From: 'Cynodon dactylon' phytoplasma
GTDB taxonomy: Bacteria; Bacillota_I; Bacilli_A; Acholeplasmatales; Acholeplasmataceae
Direction: 5' to 3'
Length of the DNA: 64,000 nt
Assembly: GCF_009268075.1 (NCBI RefSeq)
Contig: NZ_VWOH01000002.1
Coordinates: 1 to 64,000, forward strand
Below are positions 9,651 through 17,786 of this stretch, in pieces (positions within the stretch are counted from its first letter, which is position 1; every line of letters starts with the position of its first letter). The notes under the pieces were generated by a model that worked only from the letters and a program-made list of their open reading frames with translations, was not told the origin of the DNA and ran no database searches. Position numbers and translations under genes: made by a program.

Positions 9651-10556
9651 ATGTTAATAGATAACAATTATTACATTATTTTATTTTATTATTATACCAA
9701 AATAAAGGAACCAGAAAAATTACAAAAAGAACAGTTAGATTATTGCAAAAAATTAGGTCTTGTAGGAAGAATTATTATTGCTTCTGAAGGAATTAATGGT
9801 ACTTTATCTGGTTTGCGTCAAAATATTGAATTATATATGCTTGATTTAAAAAAAAACAAATATTTTAAAAAAATAGAATTTAAAATAATAGAATACAATA
9901 GAAATGTGTTTCCTAAACTTGCTGTAAAAATTCGAAAAGAAATAGTTTCTTTAAAATTAAAAAAAGATATTTTTCCTGATATTAACAAAACATCTTATTT
10001 AGAACCAAAACAATTTTTTAATTTTTTAAAAGAAAAAAAAAATATTTTTTTGTTAGATGTAAGAAATATTTATGAATATAATTTGGGTCATTTTAAAAAT
10101 GCTGTCAATCCTAATATCGAGAATTTTAGAGATTTACCAAAATGGATAGAAAAAGAAATTTTAAATTTTAAAAATAAAAAAACCCTTCTTTATTGTACAG
10201 GTGGTGTTCGTTGTGAAAAAATTTCTGCTTTGTTAAAAGAGAAAGGAGTTAAAGAAGTTTATCAACTTAAAGGTGGTATTATTAACTATAGTCAAGATAA
10301 ACAAGTTCAAGGTGAATTATTTCAAGGTCAAATGTATGTTTTCGATCAAAGAATTGCTGTAAAAGTTAACAATAAAGAAAACGTAGTGGTGGGAAGAGAT
10401 TATTTTGATCAAACTCCTTGCGAAAGGTATATTAATTGTTCTAATCCTGAATGTAATAAACAAATTTTGTGTAGTAAAAAGAATGAATTAGAAAAATTAG
10501 GAAGTTGTTCGATTCAATGCAGAAAAAATCCTAAAAATCGTTTTTTTAAAAATTAA
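9651..10556 (+). CDS. trhO: tRNA uridine-34 hydroxylase, rhodanese family (TrhO/YceA)
   Basis: 301 residues. An N-terminal acylphosphatase-like region (about 1-95; SEGINGTLSG near 46-55) is followed by a rhodanese domain (about 120-215) with the active-site cysteine in LYCTGGVRCEK (about 180-190) and the GGI element in LKGGIINY. The C-terminal tail is Cys-rich (CSNPECNKQ, CSIQCRKN; about 262-295), as in the YceA/TrhO family, which hydroxylates wobble uridines in tRNA. GAAAGG lies 18 bases before the ATG; an in-frame TAA at 9645 fixes the start. Confidence 0.9.
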   Translation: MLIDNNYYIILFYYYTKIKEPEKLQKEQLDYCKKLGLVGRIIIASEGINGTLSGLRQNIELYMLDLKKNKYFKKIEFKIIEYNRNVFPKLAVKIRKEIVSLKLKKDIFPDINKTSYLEPKQFFNFLKEKKNIFLLDVRNIYEYNLGHFKNAVNPNIENFRDLPKWIEKEILNFKNKKTLLYCTGGVRCEKISALLKEKGVKEVYQLKGGIINYSQDKQVQGELFQGQMYVFDQRIAVKVNNKENVVVGRDYFDQTPCERYINCSNPECNKQILCSKKNELEKLGSCSIQCRKNPKNRFFKN

Positions 10557-10602
10557 TATTTTTTTTTAAAAAAATTAAATTTTATTAAAAAAAAATAAGA
10601 TA

Positions 10603-10620
10603 TATAATATAAGATATAAT
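10603..10620 (+). promoter_or_regulatory. Possible -10 elements for the rplU operon
   Basis: Two perfect TATAAT hexamers (10603-10608 and 10615-10620) lie 25-40 bases before the rplU start, in a gap after trhO. No good -35 was found at 16-18 bases from either, so this is a weak call in A+T-rich DNA. Confidence 0.35.
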
Positions 10621-10644
10621 CATATATAGAAAAGAGGTTTATTA

Positions 10645-10959
10645 ATGTTTGCTATTATTAAGTCTGGTAATAAACAATATAAAGTTTCTCCAGGACAAGA
10701 AGTTTTTGTTGAAAAATTGTCTTTAAATGAAAACGAAAATTATTTATTTGATAAAGTTTTAGCTTTAGAGAATGATAAAAATCAAACTTTATTAGGAAAT
10801 CCTTTTTTGAAAAATGTTAAAATAGAGTCTAAAGTTATTAAACAAGGCAAAGCAAAAAAGATTATTGTTTTTAAATATAAAAAGAGAAAAAAATATCGTT
10901 TAAAAAAAGGTCATAGACAATTATACACCAAATTACTTATTACTAAATTTATTTTTTAA
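10645..10959 (+). CDS. rplU: Ribosomal protein L21
   Basis: 104-residue 50S protein. It starts [18 protein letters not shown], the family signature, and has the basic C-terminal [14 protein letters not shown] stretch that binds 23S rRNA. Good ribosome binding site (AAAAGAGG). First gene of the conserved rplU-prp-rpmA-obg order. Confidence 0.98.
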   Translation: MFAIIKSGNKQYKVSPGQEVFVEKLSLNENENYLFDKVLALENDKNQTLLGNPFLKNVKIESKVIKQGKAKKIIVFKYKKRKKYRLKKGHRQLYTKLLITKFIF

Positions 10960-10967
10960 TAAATAAT

Positions 10968-11276
10968 ATGATCCAATATTTTTTTTATTATAAAAATAAT
11001 ATTATCTATAAAGTGACTATTAAAGGGCATGCTTTTTACTCTGACAGAGGAAAGGATATTATTTGTGCATCTGTTTCAACAGCTGTTTTAATGACTTTAA
11101 ATTTGATAGAAATATTCAAATTACAAAAAAATATTAAATATAGTTTAAAAAAAGGAAACTTGATTTTAAAAGTTTTGATTCAAGATCTAATAATAGAAAA
11201 TTTATTAAAAAATTTAGAATACTCTTTAAGAGATTTAAATAAGAAATATGTAAATAATTTAATAGAAAAAAAGTAA
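10968..11276 (+). CDS. prp: Ribosomal-processing cysteine protease Prp
   Basis: 102 residues, encoded between L21 and L27 as in most Firmicutes. The catalytic pair is visible: His21 in [10 protein letters not shown] and Cys33 in [12 protein letters not shown]. Prp removes the N-terminal extension of L27, and the L27 encoded immediately downstream has such an extension, so substrate and protease are both present. The gap to rplU is 8 bases, so translation is probably coupled. Confidence 0.92.
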   Translation: MIQYFFYYKNNIIYKVTIKGHAFYSDRGKDIICASVSTAVLMTLNLIEIFKLQKNIKYSLKKGNLILKVLIQDLIIENLLKNLEYSLRDLNKKYVNNLIEKK

Positions 11277-11299
11277 ACAGAAGGAGTATAGTTATTATT

Positions 11300-11593
11300 A
11301 TGTTAAGAATAGATATTCAATTATTTGCCTCTAAAAAAGGAGTTAGTTCTACTAGAAATGGTAGAGATTCTCATTCAAAAAGGTTAGGATTTAAGTTATC
11401 AGACGGACAGTATGCTAATGCTGGTTCTATAATTTTTCGTCAAAGAGGGACAAAAATATTTCCTGGAAAGAATGTAGGAATAGGAAAAGATCATACTTTA
11501 TTTTCTTTAATTAGTGGCATTGTAAAATACGAAGTTAATAAAAATAAAAAGAAAAAAGTTTCTGTTTATTTATATGATAAAAAACAAAATTAA
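11300..11593 (+). CDS. rpmA: Ribosomal protein L27 with Prp-cleaved N-terminal extension
   Basis: 97-residue 50S protein near the peptidyl-transferase centre. The N-terminus [14 protein letters not shown] matches the Firmicutes Prp site; by homology cleavage falls between Phe9 and Ala10. The core [13 protein letters not shown] and [11 protein letters not shown] are typical. AAGGAG lies 13 bases before the ATG. Confidence 0.97.
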   Translation: MLRIDIQLFASKKGVSSTRNGRDSHSKRLGFKLSDGQYANAGSIIFRQRGTKIFPGKNVGIGKDHTLFSLISGIVKYEVNKNKKKKVSVYLYDKKQN

Positions 11594-11617
11594 AAAAAAG
11601 TTTAGATAATAATATTT

Positions 11618-12883
11618 ATGAATTTTATAGATAAAACAATTAATTTTGTCCAAGCAGGAAAAGGTGGAGATGGTATTGTTGCTTTTAGAAGAGAAAAGTA
11701 TGTTCCTTATGGAGGCCCTTATGGCGGAAGTGGAGGAAATGGTGGTTCTGTTATTTTTATAGGAGATTCTGGATTAAATACTCTTTTAACTCTTCAATAT
11801 CAAAAAAAAATAAGGGCATCAAATGGTTCTAATGGGCAAAATAAAAATAAAAATGGTGCTAAAGCTTCTGATCATGTAATTAAAGTACCTTTAGGTACTT
11901 TAGTATATAATAACGAAAATAACGAATTAATAGGAGAAATTATAAATCATGGTGAACATTTAGTTATCGCAAGAGGTGGTAAAGGAGGTCGAGGAAATTA
12001 CTCTTTAGCTAATGCTAAAAATAGAGCACCTAATTTTGCTGAAAAGGGTGATTTAGGAGAAAGTTTAACTATTAGAGTAGAATTAAAAATTTTAGCTGAT
12101 GTGGGGATGATAGGTTTTCCTAATGTAGGTAAATCTTCTTTAATTTCAACAATTTCTAATTCTAAATCTAGAGTAGATATTTATCCATTTACTACTTTAA
12201 AACCTTTTTTAGGAAGAGTTTTTTTTAAAGAAAAAAGTTTTACAATAGCTGATATACCTGGATTAATTAAAGATTCTCATTTAGGAAAAGGAATGGGTAT
12301 TCGTTTTTTAAAACATATTGAAAGATGTAAAGTTTTATTATTTGTTTTAAGCGCAGAAAGCAAAAATGTTTATAAAGATTATTGTGATTTAATAATAGAA
12401 TTGAAAAAATATAATAATATTATTTTGAATAAACCTCAAATAATAGCTTTAAATAAGATGGATTTACCAGAATCTCATAAAAAAATACCTCTAAAAATTA
12501 AAATTATTCCTATTTCCGTTTTAAAAAAACAAAATTTAGATTTATTATTAAATCAAATTGATCAATGTTTGACAAAAGATGTTAAAATTATTCAAAATAT
12601 AAAAAAAGATTCTATAAAAGTATTTACATTAAACAATCAAGAAAATAATAAGAATAAAAAAAATGTTTTTGAAATTTTGAAAAATAATCAAGGTGTTTTT
12701 GTAGTTAATAGCGAAATAATTGAAAAATGGTTTTATCGAACTGATTTTAATAACGATGAATCTGTAAAAAGGTTTTGTTTTTTTTTAAAAAAAATAGGTT
12801 TAGAAGAAGCATTAATAAAAAAAGGTATGACTAATAAAGATAAAGTTAAAATTTGTAATTTGATATTTGAATTATTATTTTAA
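11618..12883 (+). CDS. obg: Obg family GTPase, ribosome assembly
   Basis: 421 residues. A glycine-rich Obg fold (about 1-155; GKGGDGIVAFRREKY, GGPYGGSGGNGG) is followed by the G domain: G1 GFPNVGKSS (about 166), G2 TT in PFTTLKP, G3 DIPGLI (about 211) and G4 NKMD (about 281). A C-terminal OCT domain follows (about 345-421; FFLKKIGLEEALIKKGM). Obg acts in 50S assembly and stress response. No clear Shine-Dalgarno sequence is seen; it is probably translated from the rpmA operon mRNA. Confidence 0.97.
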   Translation: MNFIDKTINFVQAGKGGDGIVAFRREKYVPYGGPYGGSGGNGGSVIFIGDSGLNTLLTLQYQKKIRASNGSNGQNKNKNGAKASDHVIKVPLGTLVYNNENNELIGEIINHGEHLVIARGGKGGRGNYSLANAKNRAPNFAEKGDLGESLTIRVELKILADVGMIGFPNVGKSSLISTISNSKSRVDIYPFTTLKPFLGRVFFKEKSFTIADIPGLIKDSHLGKGMGIRFLKHIERCKVLLFVLSAESKNVYKDYCDLIIELKKYNNIILNKPQIIALNKMDLPESHKKIPLKIKIIPISVLKKQNLDLLLNQIDQCLTKDVKIIQNIKKDSIKVFTLNNQENNKNKKNVFEILKNNQGVFVVNSEIIEKWFYRTDFNNDESVKRFCFFLKKIGLEEALIKKGMTNKDKVKICNLIFELLF

Positions 12884-12913
12884 TTGATTATAGAAAGAAA
12901 AAAATATTGTTAT

Positions 12914-13567
12914 ATGTTCAAAAAAAATCACCTTTCTTTACAAGAAATTGTTATTACCTCTTTTTTGTCTGCTCTTAATATTGTTTTTTATATATCATTA
13001 TTTTCTGTAAAAAAGAATAGTCTTTTTCCTCTTTATGTTTTGAAAAAAGTTTCTTATAAATTGTTTTTATCTGACTTTTTTGTTTTATTATCTGCTATTC
13101 CTTTTTTATTTTTACCTTTTTATTCGAGAAAATCATTTTCATTTTTAGGATCTTTTATTTCTGAAGCTGGTTGTTTTTTTTTAAGAGGTTCTAAATATGC
13201 TTATAATCCTTTTGTTAGTTTTTTTTATGCTATTTGTTGGGGTATATTGCCCAATATTTTTTTTAAGAATAAAAAAAATTTTATAAAAAAGAAAAAAAAC
13301 TTTTTTAGTATATATTTTTTTTTAACTATAATTATTTTTTTTCATTTTATTTTTTATACTGTTTTTAATATATTATGTGCAAATTATTTGTATTTGAAAG
13401 ATTTATCGTGGAAAAAAAATTTTGATATAATAGAATTCTTATTCAAAAGATATTTATTTATTAGATTTTTTTTATTATTTTTATATTCTTTTATAATTAC
13501 TTACTTATATATTAAATTGAGTAGTGTTATTTTAAAATATACATCAAAATACTACCAGCTGAACTAA
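12914..13567 (+). CDS. Probable ECF-transporter S component, FolT-like
   Basis: 217 residues from the ATG at 12914, chosen over an upstream in-frame TTG at 12884 that directly abuts the obg stop; GAAAGAAA precedes the ATG. About six hydrophobic segments. LSDFFVLLSAIPFLFLPFYSRK, then SFISEAGCFF and PFVSFFYAICWGILPNIFF follow the order seen in folate-family S components (a 'xxGDLIGAL' segment, then 'FPGFTLSAALTGLIYG'). The substrate is inferred only. The 3' end overlaps the convergent TrmH-family gene by 41 bases. Confidence 0.55.
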   Translation: MFKKNHLSLQEIVITSFLSALNIVFYISLFSVKKNSLFPLYVLKKVSYKLFLSDFFVLLSAIPFLFLPFYSRKSFSFLGSFISEAGCFFLRGSKYAYNPFVSFFYAICWGILPNIFFKNKKNFIKKKKNFFSIYFFLTIIIFFHFIFYTVFNILCANYLYLKDLSWKKNFDIIEFLFKRYLFIRFFLLFLYSFIITYLYIKLSSVILKYTSKYYQLN

Positions 13568-14267
13568 CATTTAAACTTTCTGTTTGGATTGATGTTTCAA
13601 TATTTAATAAAAAATTAGATATTTTTTTAATTTCATTAGAAATTCCTAATCCTTCGTTACCTAGAATTAAAATTCTTTTTTTATGTTGATTTAAAAAAAT
13701 ATTATCTATTTTTTTTATATTAATATTTTTTTCATGAACACAAGCACTAAAAATAGTATATTTTTGTTTTATCATATTATTGAGAAAGTTATAAATATTA
13801 CCTTTTTCTAGTGATAAATTAAAAAAAGCACCTTGACTAGTTCTAATTATTTTTTCATGATATAAATCAACTGAATCATGACTAAAAAAAACATGTTGAA
13901 ATCCAAAAGCACAAGCGCTTCTTAACAAATTTCCTATATTTCCTGGATCTTGAATATTATCTAAAACCAAAATTTTTTGATTTATTTTCGGTTTTTCATT
14001 GTTAATTTTACAAAGAGCTATTTCAGGGAATAAAATTTTTTGTGGATGTATCTCTTTTAATAATTCTTTTGTTATTGTGATAACATTTTTTTTATTTTTT
14101 TTTTCATTATATAGACTATAAATTTGTTTAACTATTTTTTTTTTCCAGGCTTCTTCTATAGAGTGTTTTCCGAATACTACGAATTCTTTATAAAAAAGTC
14201 TGTATTTAGCAAATTTCACTAGTTTTTTTAATTTTTTGAAATGAATGTTTTTTTTAGATAAAATCAT
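13527..14267 (-). CDS. TrmH-family (SPOUT) 2'-O-ribose methyltransferase
   Basis: 246 residues. An N-terminal substrate-binding region (about 15-85) precedes the SPOUT domain with motif 1 NIQDPGNIGNLLRSACAFG (about 103-121), motif 2 LILGNEGLGIS (about 198-208) and motif 3 LNVSSAGSILMYIL (about 232-245), whose Asn/Ser residues bind SAM in the deep knot. The family methylates rRNA or tRNA ribose; the exact target (RlmB-like or another) cannot be read from this sequence. It converges on, and overlaps by 41 bases, the FolT-like gene. Confidence 0.9.
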   Translation of the reverse strand: MILSKKNIHFKKLKKLVKFAKYRLFYKEFVVFGKHSIEEAWKKKIVKQIYSLYNEKKNKKNVITITKELLKEIHPQKILFPEIALCKINNEKPKINQKILVLDNIQDPGNIGNLLRSACAFGFQHVFFSHDSVDLYHEKIIRTSQGAFFNLSLEKGNIYNFLNNMIKQKYTIFSACVHEKNINIKKIDNIFLNQHKKRILILGNEGLGISNEIKKISNFLLNIETSIQTESLNVSSAGSILMYILK

Positions 14268-14476
14268 TTTTATTTAATATATTATTAATTATTAAAAAGA
14301 TTTTTTAATAATGAGACCTTTTTTATTTTTTTATTAAAATTTAAATTATTTTTTTAAAAGTGTTTATTCATTACTCATAGTATAACTTAAAAATATAGAA
14401 AATAAATAAAATATAAAAAATAAATAATAAATTTTTTATTTGATTTAAAATTTTTAATAAATAATCCGAAAACTAT

Positions 14477-14536
14477 ATATAAATTAAAAATAAAAACTCT
14501 TTTTTAAAAAAAGAGTTTTTATTTTTAATTTATATT
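14477..14536 (-). terminator. Long perfect palindrome, terminator of the 14562 gene
   Basis: A perfect inverted repeat of about 28 bp per arm centred at about 14506 (core AAAAACTCTTTTTT / AAAAAAAGAGTTTTT, with AAATTAAAAAT / ATTTTTAATTT outside). It lies just after the minus-strand stop at 14562 and carries T-rich ends on both strands, so it could terminate either way. Confidence 0.8.
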
Positions 14537-14561
14537 AAATACTTTATAATCGTATTTTATT

Positions 14562-15350
14562 TTATATTTTTTTGGTAAAAGAAATATTTTCTATACCAAG
14601 GCAAAAATCAAAAAATAAATTTTCTGTTGTATAAGAATACGTTTTAAAAAGAAACATAATTGGTATTTTGTTTTCATCAGGAGATTTTGTTATTTCTATA
14701 TCTAAAACTAAATCCAGAACATTATCCGCATTGAATCTAGTGTGTTGTTGAGAACCAACATAAGAGTGACTTTGAGTATCATACACAAAACTATAAATAA
14801 TTCTACTGTCTGGCTCATTAGAGCTTGTGTTATTTTTTAATTTTAATTTCTGTTGTCCTTCTTCAAATAATGATTCAAAATTGCACAAAGGTATATGAGC
14901 TGTAGAAGCTATACAATCTTGTTTTTGTACAGAAAGATAATTTAAATGATTTGGATTATCATAGTTAGGGAAAAGTTGATAAAAATCAATCGAAACATAA
15001 AAATTAATTAATATTTCTGAAAATTTATTTTGAATTTCGTTTAAAGAACTAACTCCTAAATGTTGAGGATAATTTAAATCTATTTTAATACTTTTTAAAA
15101 TATCATAAAAAGAAGCTTCATTGCTATTTGAATTTAATTTATGATTTAGTTTTTCCAATTTCTTAATACTGGCTGAATTACTAGTTAGTTTTAAACATTT
15201 GGATGGATATCTATACGTAGATGTTGAAGGATTCATTGCAAATAAATGGTTTTGTTGAAAAATAAATAAAAATAAAATGAATATAAATTTAAAATAATTT
15301 TTATTTAAAAAAATATTTTTCTTAATATTATATTTATTATTTAATTTCAT
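14562..15350 (-). CDS. Predicted secreted protein, candidate effector
   Basis: 262 residues, family not recognised. The N-terminus is Lys/Asn-rich, followed by a hydrophobic core at about 21-31 and a likely signal-peptidase site after LFA (residue 38), leaving about 224 mature residues without further membrane segments. It shares layout and short motifs with the 19504 protein: a DL..(L)G(V/I).S(L/F).E... block (about 94-115), an LVLDIEI strand (about 217) and a late FFDF. GAGGTG lies 14 bases before the ATG; a TTGACA-16-TAAAAT promoter lies upstream. In phytoplasmas, Sec-exported small proteins reach host cytoplasm directly; effector status is inference. Confidence 0.7.
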   Translation of the reverse strand: MKLNNKYNIKKNIFLNKNYFKFIFILFLFIFQQNHLFAMNPSTSTYRYPSKCLKLTSNSASIKKLEKLNHKLNSNSNEASFYDILKSIKIDLNYPQHLGVSSLNEIQNKFSEILINFYVSIDFYQLFPNYDNPNHLNYLSVQKQDCIASTAHIPLCNFESLFEEGQQKLKLKNNTSSNEPDSRIIYSFVYDTQSHSYVGSQQHTRFNADNVLDLVLDIEITKSPDENKIPIMFLFKTYSYTTENLFFDFCLGIENISFTKKI

Positions 15351-16241
15351 TAATTTAATTTATACACCTCATAATTTTATGATTTTTTATTTAAATTCAA
15401 AATTAAATTAAAAAATTGAAAAGTTTGATTAAATATTAAAATATATTCAAAAAACACTATCATTTTAATAATTTATAGATAAATGTCAAATTAAATATTA
15501 AATATTTATTATTTAATTATTCATATAAAATAATTTGATCTTTTTTGATTAAAATTTTTAAAGATTGACATTTAGCTTTTTTTGTATTTGTGATGTTTTT
15601 ATTGTTTGTAATTTTAATAAATTTCAAGTAATCAAAAATTTTAGCTATTAGTAATAAACAAAATATAATCTAATTTAGTTAATTTTGCTAATAAAAAATG
15701 AGAAAACAAATTAGATAAAAAGAATTAAGAAGTAATTGAAAATTAATTAAAGATTCAAATTTATGTTCTGAATTAAATAAAGCATTTGTTAATTTTTAAT
15801 AAATTTTGTTAAAAAAATATATTCATAATTAGATAATTCATAGTTAATTTAATATTAAAAAAATCTAAAAACTAAATTAATAAAAATATTAAAAAATATT
15901 AGTATAATCATTAAATTATTTAAATTATTAAATTTTTTTGCTGAATTTTTTGAAAAAAACATAATTTTAGTTAAAATTTGTTTTAATAATAGAATTTATT
16001 TTACGAAAAATAATTTTTTGTTGTTATCTCTTTAAAGTTATTTTTAATATTTAGTAAATTTTAATTTTAAAAAATTTTTTTTATTTTTATCATTTTTTAT
16101 GATAAATAATGTCAAAATTTTAATATAATATGTTTGATAATTTTTTGTAACTTTATTTTAAATTTTAGTTATAAAAAATTATTTTTTTGCTTTATTAAGA
16201 TTTTTTTTGAAAAAAATAAATTAAAAAAAGGATATCTAAGA
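15351..16241 (+). other. Long non-coding gap between divergent accessory genes
   Basis: About 890 bases with no convincing gene on either strand. It holds the minus-strand promoter at 15462-15489, the inverted TAAATGTCAA/TTGACATTTA pair (15480-15489 and 15565-15574), and an inverted ATCTAATTT (near 15668) / AAATTAGAT (near 15710). Frames are broken by stops throughout. It may be decayed coding DNA; I see nothing recognisable left. Confidence 0.6.
15462..15489 (-). promoter_or_regulatory. Promoter for the 14562 secreted-protein gene
   Basis: On the minus strand TTGACA (15489-15484) is followed after 16 bases by TAAAAT (15467-15462). It predicts a 5' leader of roughly 100 bases. The TTGACA belongs to TTGACATTTA, which recurs in the opposite orientation at 15565-15574. 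Confidence 0.55.
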
Positions 16242-16865
16242 ATGAAAAAAAATAAAGATGAAAAAAATAATTTAAAAACTTATACTAAAGTCAATAATAA
16301 AGAGGGTGATATATTTAAAATTTATTCGGGTTTTGTTATAGGTGTTATTATTGGTTTTTGTATTATTTTCAATTTATTTAGTTTGTTAAAATCTTTTATA
16401 GATGAAAAATTATGTTCAAAAGAAAAATTGCTTTTTATTTTATTAGAAGAAACGGTAATCTTATTAAGAATTAGTTTTGTTTATATTTTTGCTAATTTTT
16501 TATATTGTTTTGTTGTTTATTTTAATCTTATCCCATCTAAGATTAATTTTTTTCAAAAAATAAAATATTTTAATTTAAGAAACTCTTCTGAATCTAATAA
16601 AGAAAATAAAAATTTTTCTGAATCTAATAAAGAAAATCTTAATATTTATTTTTATATTTTAGGTTCTTTTTTCATTTACTTAATTTTTCTTGTATTTTTA
16701 AATATTATCCAAATTTTTATTGATTTTGTGTTTAAAAAAGAAATAACAATAGATCAATTTTTGTGGATTACTTTTTTTTCTGTCATAATTTTTAATTATT
16801 ATTTTGATTTTTTAAAGTATATATTACAGAAAAAAAAGATGAAAAATATTGAGAAAGAAAATTAA
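16242..16865 (+). CDS. Membrane protein of unknown function with internal repeat
   Basis: 207 residues from the ATG at 16242, which has AAAGGA about 10 bases upstream; an upstream ATG at 16134 lacks a ribosome binding site. A charged N-terminus (about 1-28) precedes hydrophobic segments at about 31-53, 68-100, 139-160 and 171-190. Between the second and third is a tandem repeat, SESNKEN-KNF-SESNKEN (about 117-133), duplicated almost exactly in DNA. No family is recognised. It opens the plus-strand part of the secreted-protein island. Confidence 0.65.
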   Translation: MKKNKDEKNNLKTYTKVNNKEGDIFKIYSGFVIGVIIGFCIIFNLFSLLKSFIDEKLCSKEKLLFILLEETVILLRISFVYIFANFLYCFVVYFNLIPSKINFFQKIKYFNLRNSSESNKENKNFSESNKENLNIYFYILGSFFIYLIFLVFLNIIQIFIDFVFKKEITIDQFLWITFFSVIIFNYYFDFLKYILQKKKMKNIEKEN

Positions 16866-17203
16866 AATAAAGCAAATTCAAGTGAAAATTAATATTTTTA
16901 AAATGAAAGAAAAAAATAGACAATGTTTTTTTATTTAAATAAAAATAAATAATTTTTACTTTTTTTTATATAAAAAAAGTAGAAAAGTTTATATTTTTTT
17001 ATTTTGTTTATTGGGTTTGATTTTTACTATTTTATGATTTTTTTAAAAAAAATTTATTTTAAATTATTATTTTATAAATATAATAACAAATATAGTTTTT
17101 TATATAGTCAACCTTATTTATAAAAATAAAATTTTTATTATATACAAATTAAAAATAATATATAATTAGTTTGTAAATATATTAGAAAGTTTTTTTAAGA
17201 ATT
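16866..17203 (+). other. Non-coding gap before the 17204 gene
   Basis: 338 bases without a gene. It contains the hairpin at 16953-16986 and a TATAAT (17161-17166) about 38 bases before the next start, a possible -10 element; no clear -35 partner was found. Confidence 0.55.
16953..16992 (+). terminator. Probable terminator after the 16242 gene
   Basis: TTTTTACTTTTTTT (16953-16967) pairs with AAAAAAAGTAGAAAA (16972-16986) with one mismatch and a short loop. It is about 90 bases after the stop; the T-tract after it is interrupted. Confidence 0.45.
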
Positions 17204-17662
17204 ATGAATTTTAATACCAAAAAAAAAAATAAATTTAATTTAATATTTTTATTTATTACAATTTTATTTTTAATATTAACTAATAATTATAAATTTGATT
17301 CAGTTTTTGCAGGTTTATTTCATTCCATACAAGACAAAGATATTGTTTTAAAAAATGTTCCTTCAGAAATTAAAAATAAAATAAAACCTTTTCAAAAGAA
17401 AATAGATTATTTGTTAAAAGAAAAAGATTTAATTGTAAAAGAATTTACAAGAATAGAAGAAAGTATTTTTGCTTTAAAATCAGAAATAAAAGAAATAAAG
17501 ACTGTTTCTGGAAAAACATTCAAATTTAAAAATTCAAACGATTTAAAAATATTCTATTTACAACAAAAAAAAGATTTTTTTATAAAAAGAAAAGATGAAA
17601 TTTCATCAGAAATTAAAATGATAGAAAATTTAATTAAAGATATTTTAGAATCTAGTTTTTAA
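17204..17662 (+). CDS. Predicted secreted coiled-coil protein, candidate effector
   Basis: 152 residues. Signal peptide: NTKKKNKF basic stretch, hydrophobic core at about 12-27, likely cleavage after VFA (residue 36). The mature part of about 116 residues is strongly charged and heptad-like (KIDYLLKEKDLIVKEF, then KKDFFIKRKDEISSEIKM), predicting a helical hairpin or coiled coil. This is the layout of small phytoplasma SVM-type exported proteins, though assignment to that family needs a profile search. The convergent gene at 17787 encodes an equally long protein of the same design, and both share the leader motif TATTAGAAAG before the start. Confidence 0.75.
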   Translation: MNFNTKKKNKFNLIFLFITILFLILTNNYKFDSVFAGLFHSIQDKDIVLKNVPSEIKNKIKPFQKKIDYLLKEKDLIVKEFTRIEESIFALKSEIKEIKTVSGKTFKFKNSNDLKIFYLQQKKDFFIKRKDEISSEIKMIENLIKDILESSF

Positions 17663-17733
17663 TTTTTTTTTAAAAAAATATTACAAATTTTTAAATAAAA
17701 TAAAAAAATATTATCAGAAATATTTTTTTACAA

Positions 17734-17772
17734 ATAAAAAAATTTCGGTTTGTTAAGACCGAAATTTTTTTT
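17734..17772. terminator. Bidirectional terminator between convergent secreted-protein genes
   Basis: AAAAAATTTCGGT (17737-17749) and ACCGAAATTTTTT (17758-17770) form a 13-bp stem with an 8-base loop. A-runs on one side and T-runs on the other serve both the 17204 gene and the minus-strand 17787 gene. Confidence 0.85.
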
Positions 17773-17786
17773 ATTTTTAATTTTTT

